Notes under the pieces: model-generated
The model's input: the letters and a program-made list of their open reading frames with translations, nothing else
Database searches by the model: none
Told to the model about the DNA's origin: nothing
In this document: piece by piece, positions 1 to 6,794 of the stretch
Layout of the letters: every line of letters starts with the position of its first letter
Numbering within the stretch: position 1 is the first letter of the stretch
DNA from: a virus
Reading direction: 5' to 3' (one strand)
Length of the DNA stretch: 30,203 nt
IMG/VR virus record: IMGVR_UViG_3300045738_000116
Location: 1 to 30,203 of that record
Translations under genes and position numbers: made by a program

Positions 1-172
1 CTATCATCTCACCCGGACATGCTACAAAGACCAGGAGATTGCTTGTGGGAAATGTGGTGCCTGTCAAGAACGATTGGAGGCGTTCCAGAACAACAAAATT
101 GAAGACCCGATTGAATACGAATCCAGAGAAATCACGCCCAGAGATTGCATAGGACTACATCACGATGACTAG
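1..172 (+). CDS. queC: QueC, 7-cyano-7-deazaguanine (preQ0) synthase, C-terminal fragment
   Basis: Only the last 56 residues are present; the reading frame begins before the window and ends with TAG at 170-172. The visible part holds the QueC zinc site: CYK, then [14 protein letters not shown], giving the C-x(n)-C-x2-C-x2-C pattern, followed by the conserved IEDPIEYE tail. QueC converts 7-carboxy-7-deazaguanine to preQ0 using ATP and ammonia. Nothing is fused after the zinc motif. An N-terminal amidotransferase domain (as in Gat-QueC) cannot be excluded because that part is outside the window. The next gene starts 9 bases downstream, after an AGGAG site that overlaps this stop codon. This neighbour (FolE) and DpdA further on place it in a phage DNA-modification pathway rather than tRNA queuosine synthesis. 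The identification rests on motif recognition over a short fragment. Confidence 0.85.
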   Translation, partial: YHLTRTCYKDQEIACGKCGACQERLEAFQNNKIEDPIEYESREITPRDCIGLHHDD

Positions 173-181
173 GAGAAAAAA

Positions 182-1141
182 ATGATTGAACTGTCATGGA
201 CAGACATCCAAAAACGAGCAAAGAAACTGGTCAATGAAATCATTCTCAGCTGGAATGTCCCAACTCCCACAAAAGGAACCCCCACTTCTTTTGTCAAAGC
301 CTATCCCGTCCCACGGGGAGGAATCCACGCCACCCAGGCCATCCAAGCAGAATTCTTTGGGGAACATCCTCACTTGATGACGGATGGAACCTTCACGGGT
401 GGAGGGTTGGAGATCGTTGAATGTCCAGACCAAGCAGACATCATCATTGATGACATCATTGACACCGGAAAAACTCGCAAGGGATTCCGCTCCCGTTTTC
501 CAGAAAAACCATTCTTTGCCCTGGTGGACAAGACCCATTTGGACAGTCATTTGGAACAAGAGTGGGTTCAATTTCCCTGGGAAAGAATGACCGGGGAACA
601 AGGACCAGAAGAAAACATTGTCAGGACTCTTGAATTCATTGGAGAAGATCCATCAAGAGAGGGACTGAAGGACACACCCAAACGAGTTGTCAAGTCTTAT
701 GGTGAACTGTTTGCCGGCTACAACCAAAACGTGGAAAACATCTTCACCACCTTTGAGGATGATTCCACGGATGAGATGGTGGTTCTTCGGGACATTGAAT
801 TTCAATCCACTTGTGAACATCACATGCTTCCTTTCCTGGGGACCGCCTCCATCGCCTACATCCCCAACGGGAAGATCATTGGGATCAGTAAGTTGGCGAG
901 ACTTCTTGAAATCTTCTCCCGAAGACTTCAAATCCAAGAGAGAATCTGCCAACAAATCACGGACGCCCTGGACCTTCATCTTGGATGTCTTGGAAGTGGG
1001 TGTGTCATGAAAGCCCAGCATCTTTGTATGGTGTCACGGGGAGTCAAGAAACAGAACGCGACCATGATCACGTCTTCTCTGTCTGGAGTGTTCCGCCAGC
1101 CAGAAGTGAGGGCAGAATTTTTGTCATTGATTGGTTCATAG
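182..1141 (+). CDS. folE: Gpt-like phosphoribosyltransferase fused to GTP cyclohydrolase I
   Basis: This is a 319-residue two-domain protein. Residues about 1-135 look like xanthine-guanine phosphoribosyltransferase (Gpt): YPVPRGGI at 41-48, the PRPP loop DIIIDDIIDTGKT at 86-98, and EWVQFPWE at 127-134, matching the base-binding region of Gpt. Residues about 140-319 are FolE, with zinc ligands C211 and H214 in CEHHM and C282 in HLCMVSRGV. The C211-C282 spacing of 71 equals that of E. coli Cys110-Cys181. FolE opens the GTP imidazole ring to give dihydroneopterin triphosphate, the first step to preQ0. The ATG is preceded by AGGAG at 171-175. The fusion is unusual. By inference, the phosphoribosyltransferase may return guanine released by DpdA to GMP. 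The FolE call is very secure, the PRT fold is secure, and its base specificity is inferred from Gpt similarity. Confidence 0.93.
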   Translation: MIELSWTDIQKRAKKLVNEIILSWNVPTPTKGTPTSFVKAYPVPRGGIHATQAIQAEFFGEHPHLMTDGTFTGGGLEIVECPDQADIIIDDIIDTGKTRKGFRSRFPEKPFFALVDKTHLDSHLEQEWVQFPWERMTGEQGPEENIVRTLEFIGEDPSREGLKDTPKRVVKSYGELFAGYNQNVENIFTTFEDDSTDEMVVLRDIEFQSTCEHHMLPFLGTASIAYIPNGKIIGISKLARLLEIFSRRLQIQERICQQITDALDLHLGCLGSGCVMKAQHLCMVSRGVKKQNATMITSSLSGVFRQPEVRAEFLSLIGS

Positions 1142-1150
1142 GAGAAGAGT

Positions 1151-2023
1151 TTGACAGTCAACAAACTACGAACAGGAGAATTATTTGCCGGCATAGGTGG
1201 TATTGGACTTGGCTTGGAAATGACAGGAGAGTTTGAAGTTGTCTGGCAAGTTGAAAATGATCCGTATGCCACAAAGGTTCTGGAAAAGAATTGGCCAAAG
1301 GTGAAACGTCATGATGATGTCAGCACATTTCCACCAGTGGAAGGGGATTGGGATGTAGATTTGATCACGGCTGGGTTCCCCTGTACTGATCTCAGCATTG
1401 CAGGAAAACAGAAAGGATTAGAAGGTGACAACTCAAAATTATTCTATGAAATCATTCGCATCGCTAGGATACTTAGACCAAGGTGGCTTCTTCTGGAAAA
1501 CGTCTCAGCTCTCCTTATTCAGGGAATCGGAGAGGTTCTTGGGGAAATGGCCGCGATCCCTGGTAATGATAACTCACCGCACTTCAAACGGGTGGAATAC
1601 CATTGTCTTCCGGCATCCCGTCTTGGCGCGCCGCACAGACGGGACCGTATCTTCATATTGGCGCACACCACCAAAATTCTATCCAACTCCCCTCTCACGG
1701 GACTGGAAGGATTCGGGAGATTGGAGAAAGCTAGCCAAATACGCACACAAAAAACGCTTAGGGTGTGTAGTCGCGAAACAAGAGAAGACCAATGGGGGAC
1801 TCAATGCAGATTGGGTGTCCATCCTGATGGGCTTTCCACCGGATTGGACAACAATGAATGCGGAGGATGGGAATGTGGAATTGACAGATTGACCATCAAC
1901 CAAGTCAACAGGAAAGACAGATTGCGTTGCTTGGGAAATGCGGTAGTCCCCCAGGTTGCTCAGTTCTTTGGAGAGCTTATTCTGGACAAGATACGACAAC
2001 AGAAGGAAGAAACCGCATCTTGA
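1151..2023 (+). CDS. dcm: DNA (cytosine-5) methyltransferase
   Basis: The 290-residue protein carries the ordered C5-methyltransferase motifs: SAM-binding motif I LFAGIGGIGLG at 11-21, catalytic GFPC with nucleophile C78, ENV at 116-118, motif VIII RLGAPHRRDRIFIL at about 157-170, and motif X LGNAVVPQVA near the C-terminus. It transfers a methyl group from SAM to C5 of cytosine in DNA. The region between motifs VIII and X, the likely target recognition part, is short. The start is a TTG at 1151 with AGGAG at 1140-1144. Motif I begins at residue 11, so nothing upstream is needed. It sits between folE and dpdA in the same transcription unit and would give the phage DNA a second kind of modification. 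A long open frame with its own family-like sequence overlaps its middle (see 1425-1892). Sequence specificity cannot be predicted. Confidence 0.93.
   Translation: MTVNKLRTGELFAGIGGIGLGLEMTGEFEVVWQVENDPYATKVLEKNWPKVKRHDDVSTFPPVEGDWDVDLITAGFPCTDLSIAGKQKGLEGDNSKLFYEIIRIARILRPRWLLLENVSALLIQGIGEVLGEMAAIPGNDNSPHFKRVEYHCLPASRLGAPHRRDRIFILAHTTKILSNSPLTGLEGFGRLEKASQIRTQKTLRVCSRETREDQWGTQCRLGVHPDGLSTGLDNNECGGWECGIDRLTINQVNRKDRLRCLGNAVVPQVAQFFGELILDKIRQQKEETAS
1425..1892 (+). other. overlapping open frame inside the methyltransferase gene (155 codons, possible overprint)
   Basis: This open frame lies wholly within the methyltransferase gene, one base out of phase, starting with GTG at 1425 (AAAGG at 1412-1416). 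Its translation is not random-looking. It contains LGKWPRS, then LARRTDGT, TPLSRDWKD and GGLNADWVSILMGFPPDWT. From memory these strings resemble proteins annotated next to or as phage and bacterial cytosine methyltransferases (WPRSG, WPTPTARDWK, WVEWLMGFPxGWT). Each string is encoded by the same bases as a conserved methyltransferase segment in the main frame: LGKWPRS overlies LGEMAAI, and LMGFPPDWT overlies PDGLSTGLDN. It may be a frame echo of conserved codons that gene callers sometimes annotate, or a genuine overprinted gene. I see no independent proof that it is translated. Confidence 0.25.
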
Positions 2024-3156
2024 TCATTTATTATTCATCAGATGGATCACGGGCAAACCCAGAAATCTCCCTGGGGGATGACGCCACCATCATGTTGTCC
2101 CAGTATTACATGCAACACGGGCCGGACTTACGATTCAACAGAATCCTGCAAGAGATTGACACACCGAACAGAAAGCCAAGGAAGGGATCAAGACCCAGGG
2201 AACTTGAACACATCAAAAAATTGGCGGATGTTCCCGTGGGCGTTCCCCTCTCCCATTTCTATGATTCAGGATCGTTCACCTTGTGGACCACGGCGGCGAA
2301 ACACGGGAAGAAGCACAATTGTGGAGAGTGGGAATTCTATGACACGGATGAGTTCTGGGACTACTTTGAAACCTACGCGGAATTTGTGAAAACGTATTCA
2401 CGGGGGCTAACTTATTATGCCAACATTGATGTCCTTCCTTTCCGCAACCGGATCAAACCACCAAAAGGAAAATCATCCCATGAGCTGTCTTGGAGGAATC
2501 AAGTGGAGTTGGAGAAACGTGGAATCAACCCTGTCCCTGTTGTCCACTACAAGGCCCCCATGTCCGTTCTCAAACACTATTTAGGGAAAGGGTACGAATA
2601 TATTGGGTTGGGTGGGATGGGCGGAAGTGGTCACACGGCGTGGTTGAACTGGATGGATCGTGCCTTTGACGTGATATGTGACACACCCGACAAAATGCCA
2701 ATCGCCAAGATCCACGGTTTTGGAGTGACGGGATTCAGTGGGATCAATCGCTATCCCTGGGAGTCCGTGGATTCAACCAGCTGGACAAAAGCCGGGGGAT
2801 TCGGAAACCTTTTGATCCCCCACAAACGAGACGGAAAGTTTGTCTTTGATTGTCAGCAGTATTCAATCGCCGTCTCTTTTGAAAGCCCAGAAATCAAATG
2901 GAGGGGACGACATCTCACCAACCTGAACAAAGGGGAAAGAAAGATTGTGGAAGAGTGGTTGGAGTTCATTGATATTCCCTTGGGTGAATTCCACTATGAC
3001 GAAGACGGGAACCCAGTGAAAGACACCAACGGAGTTTTGACGGAACACACGAACCGAAGAATGGCGAACTTGCTATTCTTCCAGGAATTGCGAAAATCTA
3101 TCATCACCAAACCCTTCCATCACAACAGATCCAAAGGTTTTGGATTCTTCCAATAG
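2020..3156 (+). CDS. dpdA: DpdA-type 7-deazaguanine DNA transglycosylase
   Basis: A 378-residue protein of the tRNA-guanine transglycosylase superfamily, phage DpdA branch. DpdA swaps guanine in DNA for a 7-deazaguanine base such as preQ0. Family features seen: YDSGSF at 81-86 (D82, counterpart of the TGT DSGGFQ aspartate), YANIDV at 133-138, YIGLGG at 194-199 (TGT IGGL loop), HGFGVTG at 232-238, and SVDSTSW at 249-255, where D251 occupies the position of the TGT nucleophile. No TGT zinc cluster is present, as expected for DpdA. I prefer TTG at 2020, overlapping the previous stop, because it keeps the strand IIYYSSDG at the N-terminus; AAGGA lies at 2003-2007. ATG at 2092 is the alternative but removes that strand. 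Co-location with queC and folE strongly supports the role. Confidence 0.87.
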   Translation: MIIYYSSDGSRANPEISLGDDATIMLSQYYMQHGPDLRFNRILQEIDTPNRKPRKGSRPRELEHIKKLADVPVGVPLSHFYDSGSFTLWTTAAKHGKKHNCGEWEFYDTDEFWDYFETYAEFVKTYSRGLTYYANIDVLPFRNRIKPPKGKSSHELSWRNQVELEKRGINPVPVVHYKAPMSVLKHYLGKGYEYIGLGGMGGSGHTAWLNWMDRAFDVICDTPDKMPIAKIHGFGVTGFSGINRYPWESVDSTSWTKAGGFGNLLIPHKRDGKFVFDCQQYSIAVSFESPEIKWRGRHLTNLNKGERKIVEEWLEFIDIPLGEFHYDEDGNPVKDTNGVLTEHTNRRMANLLFFQELRKSIITKPFHHNRSKGFGFFQ

Positions 3157-3166
3157 GAGACAGCTC

Positions 3167-4201
3167 ATGTCATCGAAACAAATCAACCGGGAAATCTTTC
3201 TTCAACAACTGGAATCCGTCCAGGCCGGATTGTCTTCCCGTGAAGTCATGGAACAGTCATCTTGTTTCATTTTTCAAGGTGGTGTTGTTCAAACTTACAA
3301 CGATGAAATAGCATGTAAACAAAATTGTTCCCTGGACATCGTCGGTGCTGTTCAGGCAGAACCTCTCCTTGGGATTCTTCGGAAGTTGACGGAAGAAACA
3401 ATCATTGTCACCACCACGGACGAAGAGTTTGTCATTGAAGGAAAAAGACGGAAGGCGGGGATTCGGATGGAGAATGAAATTCTTCTTCCCGTGGACAGAA
3501 TTGAACAAGCAGAGGAATGGAAAGACCTTCCCGAAGATTTCAATGATGCGGTTCAAATCGTCATCCAATGTGCCGGCGATGATGAATCCCAATTCCGTCT
3601 CACTTGTGTTCACCTCACCCCCACCCACATTGAAGCCAGTGACAATTTTCAGGTGTCACGTTATTCCCTGGACACGGGAATCAAAGAATCAGCCCTTGTC
3701 CGTAGAGACTCCATCAAGCATATCATTGAATTGGGGATGACTCAGTTTTGTGAGACGGAGTCTTGGATTCACTTCCGCAACCCGTCTGATCTCACCTTGT
3801 CTTGTCGCCGATACGCAGAAGAAGCAAATGAGTTTCCAGACCTCTCCCCCATCATTGATTTCAAGGGAGAACCCACCACCCTGCCGGCGGGACTTGCGGA
3901 TGCGGTGGAGAAGGCGGAAGTGTTCTCATCAGAAAACACCGAAGAAAACCAAGTCATCATTCAATTGAAATCCGGCAAACTTCGCATCCGGGGAGAAGGA
4001 AACTTTGGTTGGTTCACTGAGGTGAAATCTTTGAAGTACAAAGGGGATGAATTGAGTTTCCGCATCTCCCCAAAACTCTTGGTGGATCTTGTATCCCGTC
4101 ACACTGAATGTGAAATCACATCGGATCGGCTGAAAGTAGATGGGGGCGATTTCATTTATGTGACAAGTCTGAGTCTCCCAAATGAGGCAGACAATTCATG
4201 A
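3167..4201 (+). CDS. DNA polymerase sliding clamp (DnaN-like)
   Basis: The 344-residue protein looks like a divergent bacterial-type beta clamp. The middle domain has LTCVHLTPTHIEASDNFQVSRYSL, matching the DnaN pattern of a strand followed by ATDGHRL. The last domain has FPDLSPII, a strand series with KLRIRGEG and GWFTEV, and ISPKLLVDLV, matching DnaN EYPDY, ISANN and FNPKYLLDAL. A clamp encircles DNA and tethers the polymerase. The length is close to the usual 365 residues. The start is ATG 3167 with AGGAG at 3155-3159; an upstream in-frame start would extend into dpdA. The stop overlaps the next start as ATGA. The neighbours are polymerase and clamp-loader genes, which fit. The N-terminal domain is too divergent to place by eye, so the call depends on the last two domains and context. 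Confidence 0.8.
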   Translation: MSSKQINREIFLQQLESVQAGLSSREVMEQSSCFIFQGGVVQTYNDEIACKQNCSLDIVGAVQAEPLLGILRKLTEETIIVTTTDEEFVIEGKRRKAGIRMENEILLPVDRIEQAEEWKDLPEDFNDAVQIVIQCAGDDESQFRLTCVHLTPTHIEASDNFQVSRYSLDTGIKESALVRRDSIKHIIELGMTQFCETESWIHFRNPSDLTLSCRRYAEEANEFPDLSPIIDFKGEPTTLPAGLADAVEKAEVFSSENTEENQVIIQLKSGKLRIRGEGNFGWFTEVKSLKYKGDELSFRISPKLLVDLVSRHTECEITSDRLKVDGGDFIYVTSLSLPNEADNS

Positions 4202-5418
4202 ATCCTGGTTTCTTTTCAACATCAACCCTGGATTCAAAAGCCCCACAAAGCCTGATTCCAAAATGTGGGGCATGTGGAATCTACAAGACTTGTGGTTCCC
4301 CCAAACTTCCACCCGTGGGAGAGGGGCGGAAAAAAGTGTTGATCATCAGTGAAGCCCCAAGTGGGAGGGATGATGATGCCGGGAGATTCCTTTCCGATTC
4401 TAAATCCTCCCTTCCCCTGGAGTCTGCTTTGAGAAAATGTGGCGTGGACATCTTGAGAGACTGTTGGTTGACATCCGCCCTCATTTGTCACACCAACGGG
4501 AAGTCTCCCACCAGTGACCAAATTGGCTATTGTCGTCCCAACCTGATCAAGACAATCAACACGCTCCAACCCAATGTGATCATCCCTCTTGGTGGGTCTG
4601 CTATCAACTCCATCATTCCCCATGTCTGGAAGGAGAACATTGGGATGGTGGGCCGGTGGTTTGGTTGGCAAATCCCCTGTCAAAAATTGAACGCATGGAT
4701 TTGTCCCACTCATTCCCCTATCTGGGTGAACCATGCCATCAACAATGATCACATGAATGCCAAGACGTTGAAAATCAACTTCAACAAACACATCACTCAA
4801 GCCCTCCGATTAGATGAAAAACCCTGGAACCCTGTTCCAGATTACCGCAAAGAAATAACCTTGATTCGAGAACCAAAGAAAGCGGCAAATCAAATCAGGA
4901 AGATGATTGAGTTGGGTGGACCCGTGGCGTTCGACTATGAGACAGACAGGATCAAGCCGGACTCTGATGACTCACGGATTGTGACGTGTTCCGTCTGTTG
5001 GAAAGGGAAACGCACAATCGCATATCCGTGGCATGGGGAAGCCATCACCGCCACAAAGGAGTTGTTGAGGTCTCCCCTCCCTAAAATCGGTTGCAACTTG
5101 AAGTTTGAAGATCGGTGGACCAGGAAACACATGGGCCACCGTGTTCGCAATTGGTATTGGGACACCATGTTAGCCGCCCACGTCATTGATGGTCGCCCTG
5201 GTGTGACAAGTATCAAGTTCCAATCATTCGTCTTGTTGGGGCAGGATTCCTATGACGGACACATCAAACAATTCTTCCAGAGTGTGAAGGGAGAAGAGAG
5301 GAACCAAATTGATCTTGTGGATGTGGATGACCTGTTGTTGTACAACGGGCTGGATTCTCTTCTTCAATATAAAGTTGCCATGAAACAGATGGACTTGTTG
5401 GAGTATCCCCGGCCATGA
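4198..5418 (+). CDS. uracil-DNA glycosylase (family 4-like) fused to DEDD 3'-5' exonuclease
   Basis: A 406-residue fusion. Residues 20-200 match Fe-S uracil-DNA glycosylases: C23 and C26 (CGAC), then C97 and C112, spaced as the four cluster cysteines; SEAPSGRDD at 51-59 for the GEAPG motif; HTNGKSPTSDQ for the NRxPT segment; and a THSP motif at 171-174. Residues about 215-400 are a PolA-type proofreading exonuclease: D246 and E248 in FDYETD, N300 with E304/D305, WDTMLAAH with D322, and YNGLD with D386. The gene ends where the polymerase domain of a normal PolA would begin, and the next gene starts in an ATGA overlap. So proofreading and uracil removal are on one chain and synthesis on another. 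Whether the glycosylase still cuts uracil is unknown, since the usual GEAPG glycine is Ser. Confidence 0.88.
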   Translation: MNPGFFSTSTLDSKAPQSLIPKCGACGIYKTCGSPKLPPVGEGRKKVLIISEAPSGRDDDAGRFLSDSKSSLPLESALRKCGVDILRDCWLTSALICHTNGKSPTSDQIGYCRPNLIKTINTLQPNVIIPLGGSAINSIIPHVWKENIGMVGRWFGWQIPCQKLNAWICPTHSPIWVNHAINNDHMNAKTLKINFNKHITQALRLDEKPWNPVPDYRKEITLIREPKKAANQIRKMIELGGPVAFDYETDRIKPDSDDSRIVTCSVCWKGKRTIAYPWHGEAITATKELLRSPLPKIGCNLKFEDRWTRKHMGHRVRNWYWDTMLAAHVIDGRPGVTSIKFQSFVLLGQDSYDGHIKQFFQSVKGEERNQIDLVDVDDLLLYNGLDSLLQYKVAMKQMDLLEYPRP

Positions 5419-6794
5419 CACCCACCCGCGCCGACGCCTACAAACTCCTTCATGATGGGTGTGTCACCCTGTCAGCCGTGGAATCCAATGGGATGAAAGT
5501 GGACGTGGACCACCTGGATCACTCCATTGAACGGATTGGAAAGGAGATCACCAGGGGAGAGGGAGAGTTGCGGGAAGACAAGTTGTATCATATTTGGCGG
5601 AGAGAATACGGGGCAAAAACCAAACTTGGAAGCCGGGAACAATTGGGGAACATCCTGTTCAATGTCCTGGGACATCCGTGTTCCGCATATACGAAAACAG
5701 GAAGACCCAAGACGGATGGAGCCACGTTTGAAGGTGTTGATGAACCCTTTGTTGTTCGCTATTTGGAGATTGAGAAACTGAAAAAGGTGCGGAACACCTT
5801 CTTGACTGGGATCAAACGGGAAGTCTGCAACGGGTTCCTCCACCCTGTCTTCAACCTGCACACGGTTCAAACCTATCGCTCAAGTTCCAATAGTCCCAAT
5901 TTTCAGAACTTCCCCATCAGAGATCCACAGATGGGGGAAGTGATCCGCCGTTGTTTCATCGCCCGCCCAGATCATCACATTGTGGAGATTGACTATTCAG
6001 GGATTGAGGTGCGGATTGCTACGTGCTACCACCAAGACCCTGAGATGAAGTCATACATTGAAGATCCCTCAAAAGATATGCACCGGGACATGGCGGCTGA
6101 GTGTTACAAGACCACCCCCGAACACGTCTCCAAGGAGATGCGATATTGTGGAAAAAACATGTTTGTCTTCCCTCAATTTTACGGGGATTACTATTTGAAT
6201 TGTTCCCGGACCTTGTGGGAAGCCATCGACAAAATGAAACTCCAAGTGGGAGACATTCCCCTGAAAGAACATTTGAGGAACAAGGGAATCTCTTCCCTGG
6301 GAAAGTGTAATGCGAACCAACCACCACGGGCCGGCACATTTGAACGTCACATCCGTTCCGTGGAGAGAGATTTCTGGGATCGGCGCTTCCGAGTTTACAA
6401 CGCATGGAAACAAAAGTGGTGGCACGATTATCAAGAGGAAGGTGGGTTCACCACATTGACAGGATTCAGGATCGATGGAGTCTATGGAAGAAATGATGTG
6501 ATCAACTATCCCATCCAGGGATCAGCGTTCCACTGTCTTCTCTGGTCCCTCATTCGTCTCCACAAGTGGTTGACGAAGAACAAGATGCGATCCCTGATTG
6601 TGGGACAGATTCATGACAGTATTGTTGCGGATGTCCACGAAGATGAGTTGGAAGACTACCTTTCAACCGCCAAGGAAATCATGACAAAGTCTCTTCCTCA
6701 AGCCTGGGACTGGATCAACATTCCCTTGGAAGTGGAAGCCGAGGTCACGCCTATCAATGGGACATGGCATGAGAAGAAAGAGAGGAAAATTTGA
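5415..6794 (+). CDS. polA: family A DNA polymerase, polymerase domain only
   Basis: The 459-residue protein carries the palm and fingers of family A polymerases. It has the template-binding TYRSSSNSPNFQNFP at 153-167, motif A EIDYSGIE at 191-198 with catalytic D193, fingers helix with R243, K247 and Y256-G257 (motif B), YPIQGSA at 365-371, and motif C QIHDS at 398-402 with D401. The motif C residue after the aspartate is Ser, where E. coli Pol I has Glu883. The fingers helix reads as if one residue longer than Pol I between K and YG. There is no exonuclease domain; it is encoded just upstream with a 4-base ATGA overlap, so the two chains are probably translationally coupled and associate. The phage also encodes a clamp and clamp loader, which suggests this is the replicative polymerase. 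Confidence 0.93.
   Translation: MTPTRADAYKLLHDGCVTLSAVESNGMKVDVDHLDHSIERIGKEITRGEGELREDKLYHIWRREYGAKTKLGSREQLGNILFNVLGHPCSAYTKTGRPKTDGATFEGVDEPFVVRYLEIEKLKKVRNTFLTGIKREVCNGFLHPVFNLHTVQTYRSSSNSPNFQNFPIRDPQMGEVIRRCFIARPDHHIVEIDYSGIEVRIATCYHQDPEMKSYIEDPSKDMHRDMAAECYKTTPEHVSKEMRYCGKNMFVFPQFYGDYYLNCSRTLWEAIDKMKLQVGDIPLKEHLRNKGISSLGKCNANQPPRAGTFERHIRSVERDFWDRRFRVYNAWKQKWWHDYQEEGGFTTLTGFRIDGVYGRNDVINYPIQGSAFHCLLWSLIRLHKWLTKNKMRSLIVGQIHDSIVADVHEDELEDYLSTAKEIMTKSLPQAWDWINIPLEVEAEVTPINGTWHEKKERKI

Noticed and set aside
1927-2019. A longer N-terminus for the DpdA protein beginning within the methyltransferase gene.
   Set aside because: It would overlap the conserved LGNAVVPQ end of the methyltransferase by almost 100 bases. 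The TTG at 2020 restores a normal junction and retains the first predicted strand.
5400-5430. A possible sequencing frameshift splitting PolA.
   Set aside because: The junction is a clean ATGA overlap like many others in this genome, and both proteins have sensible ends, so a real gene split is more likely.
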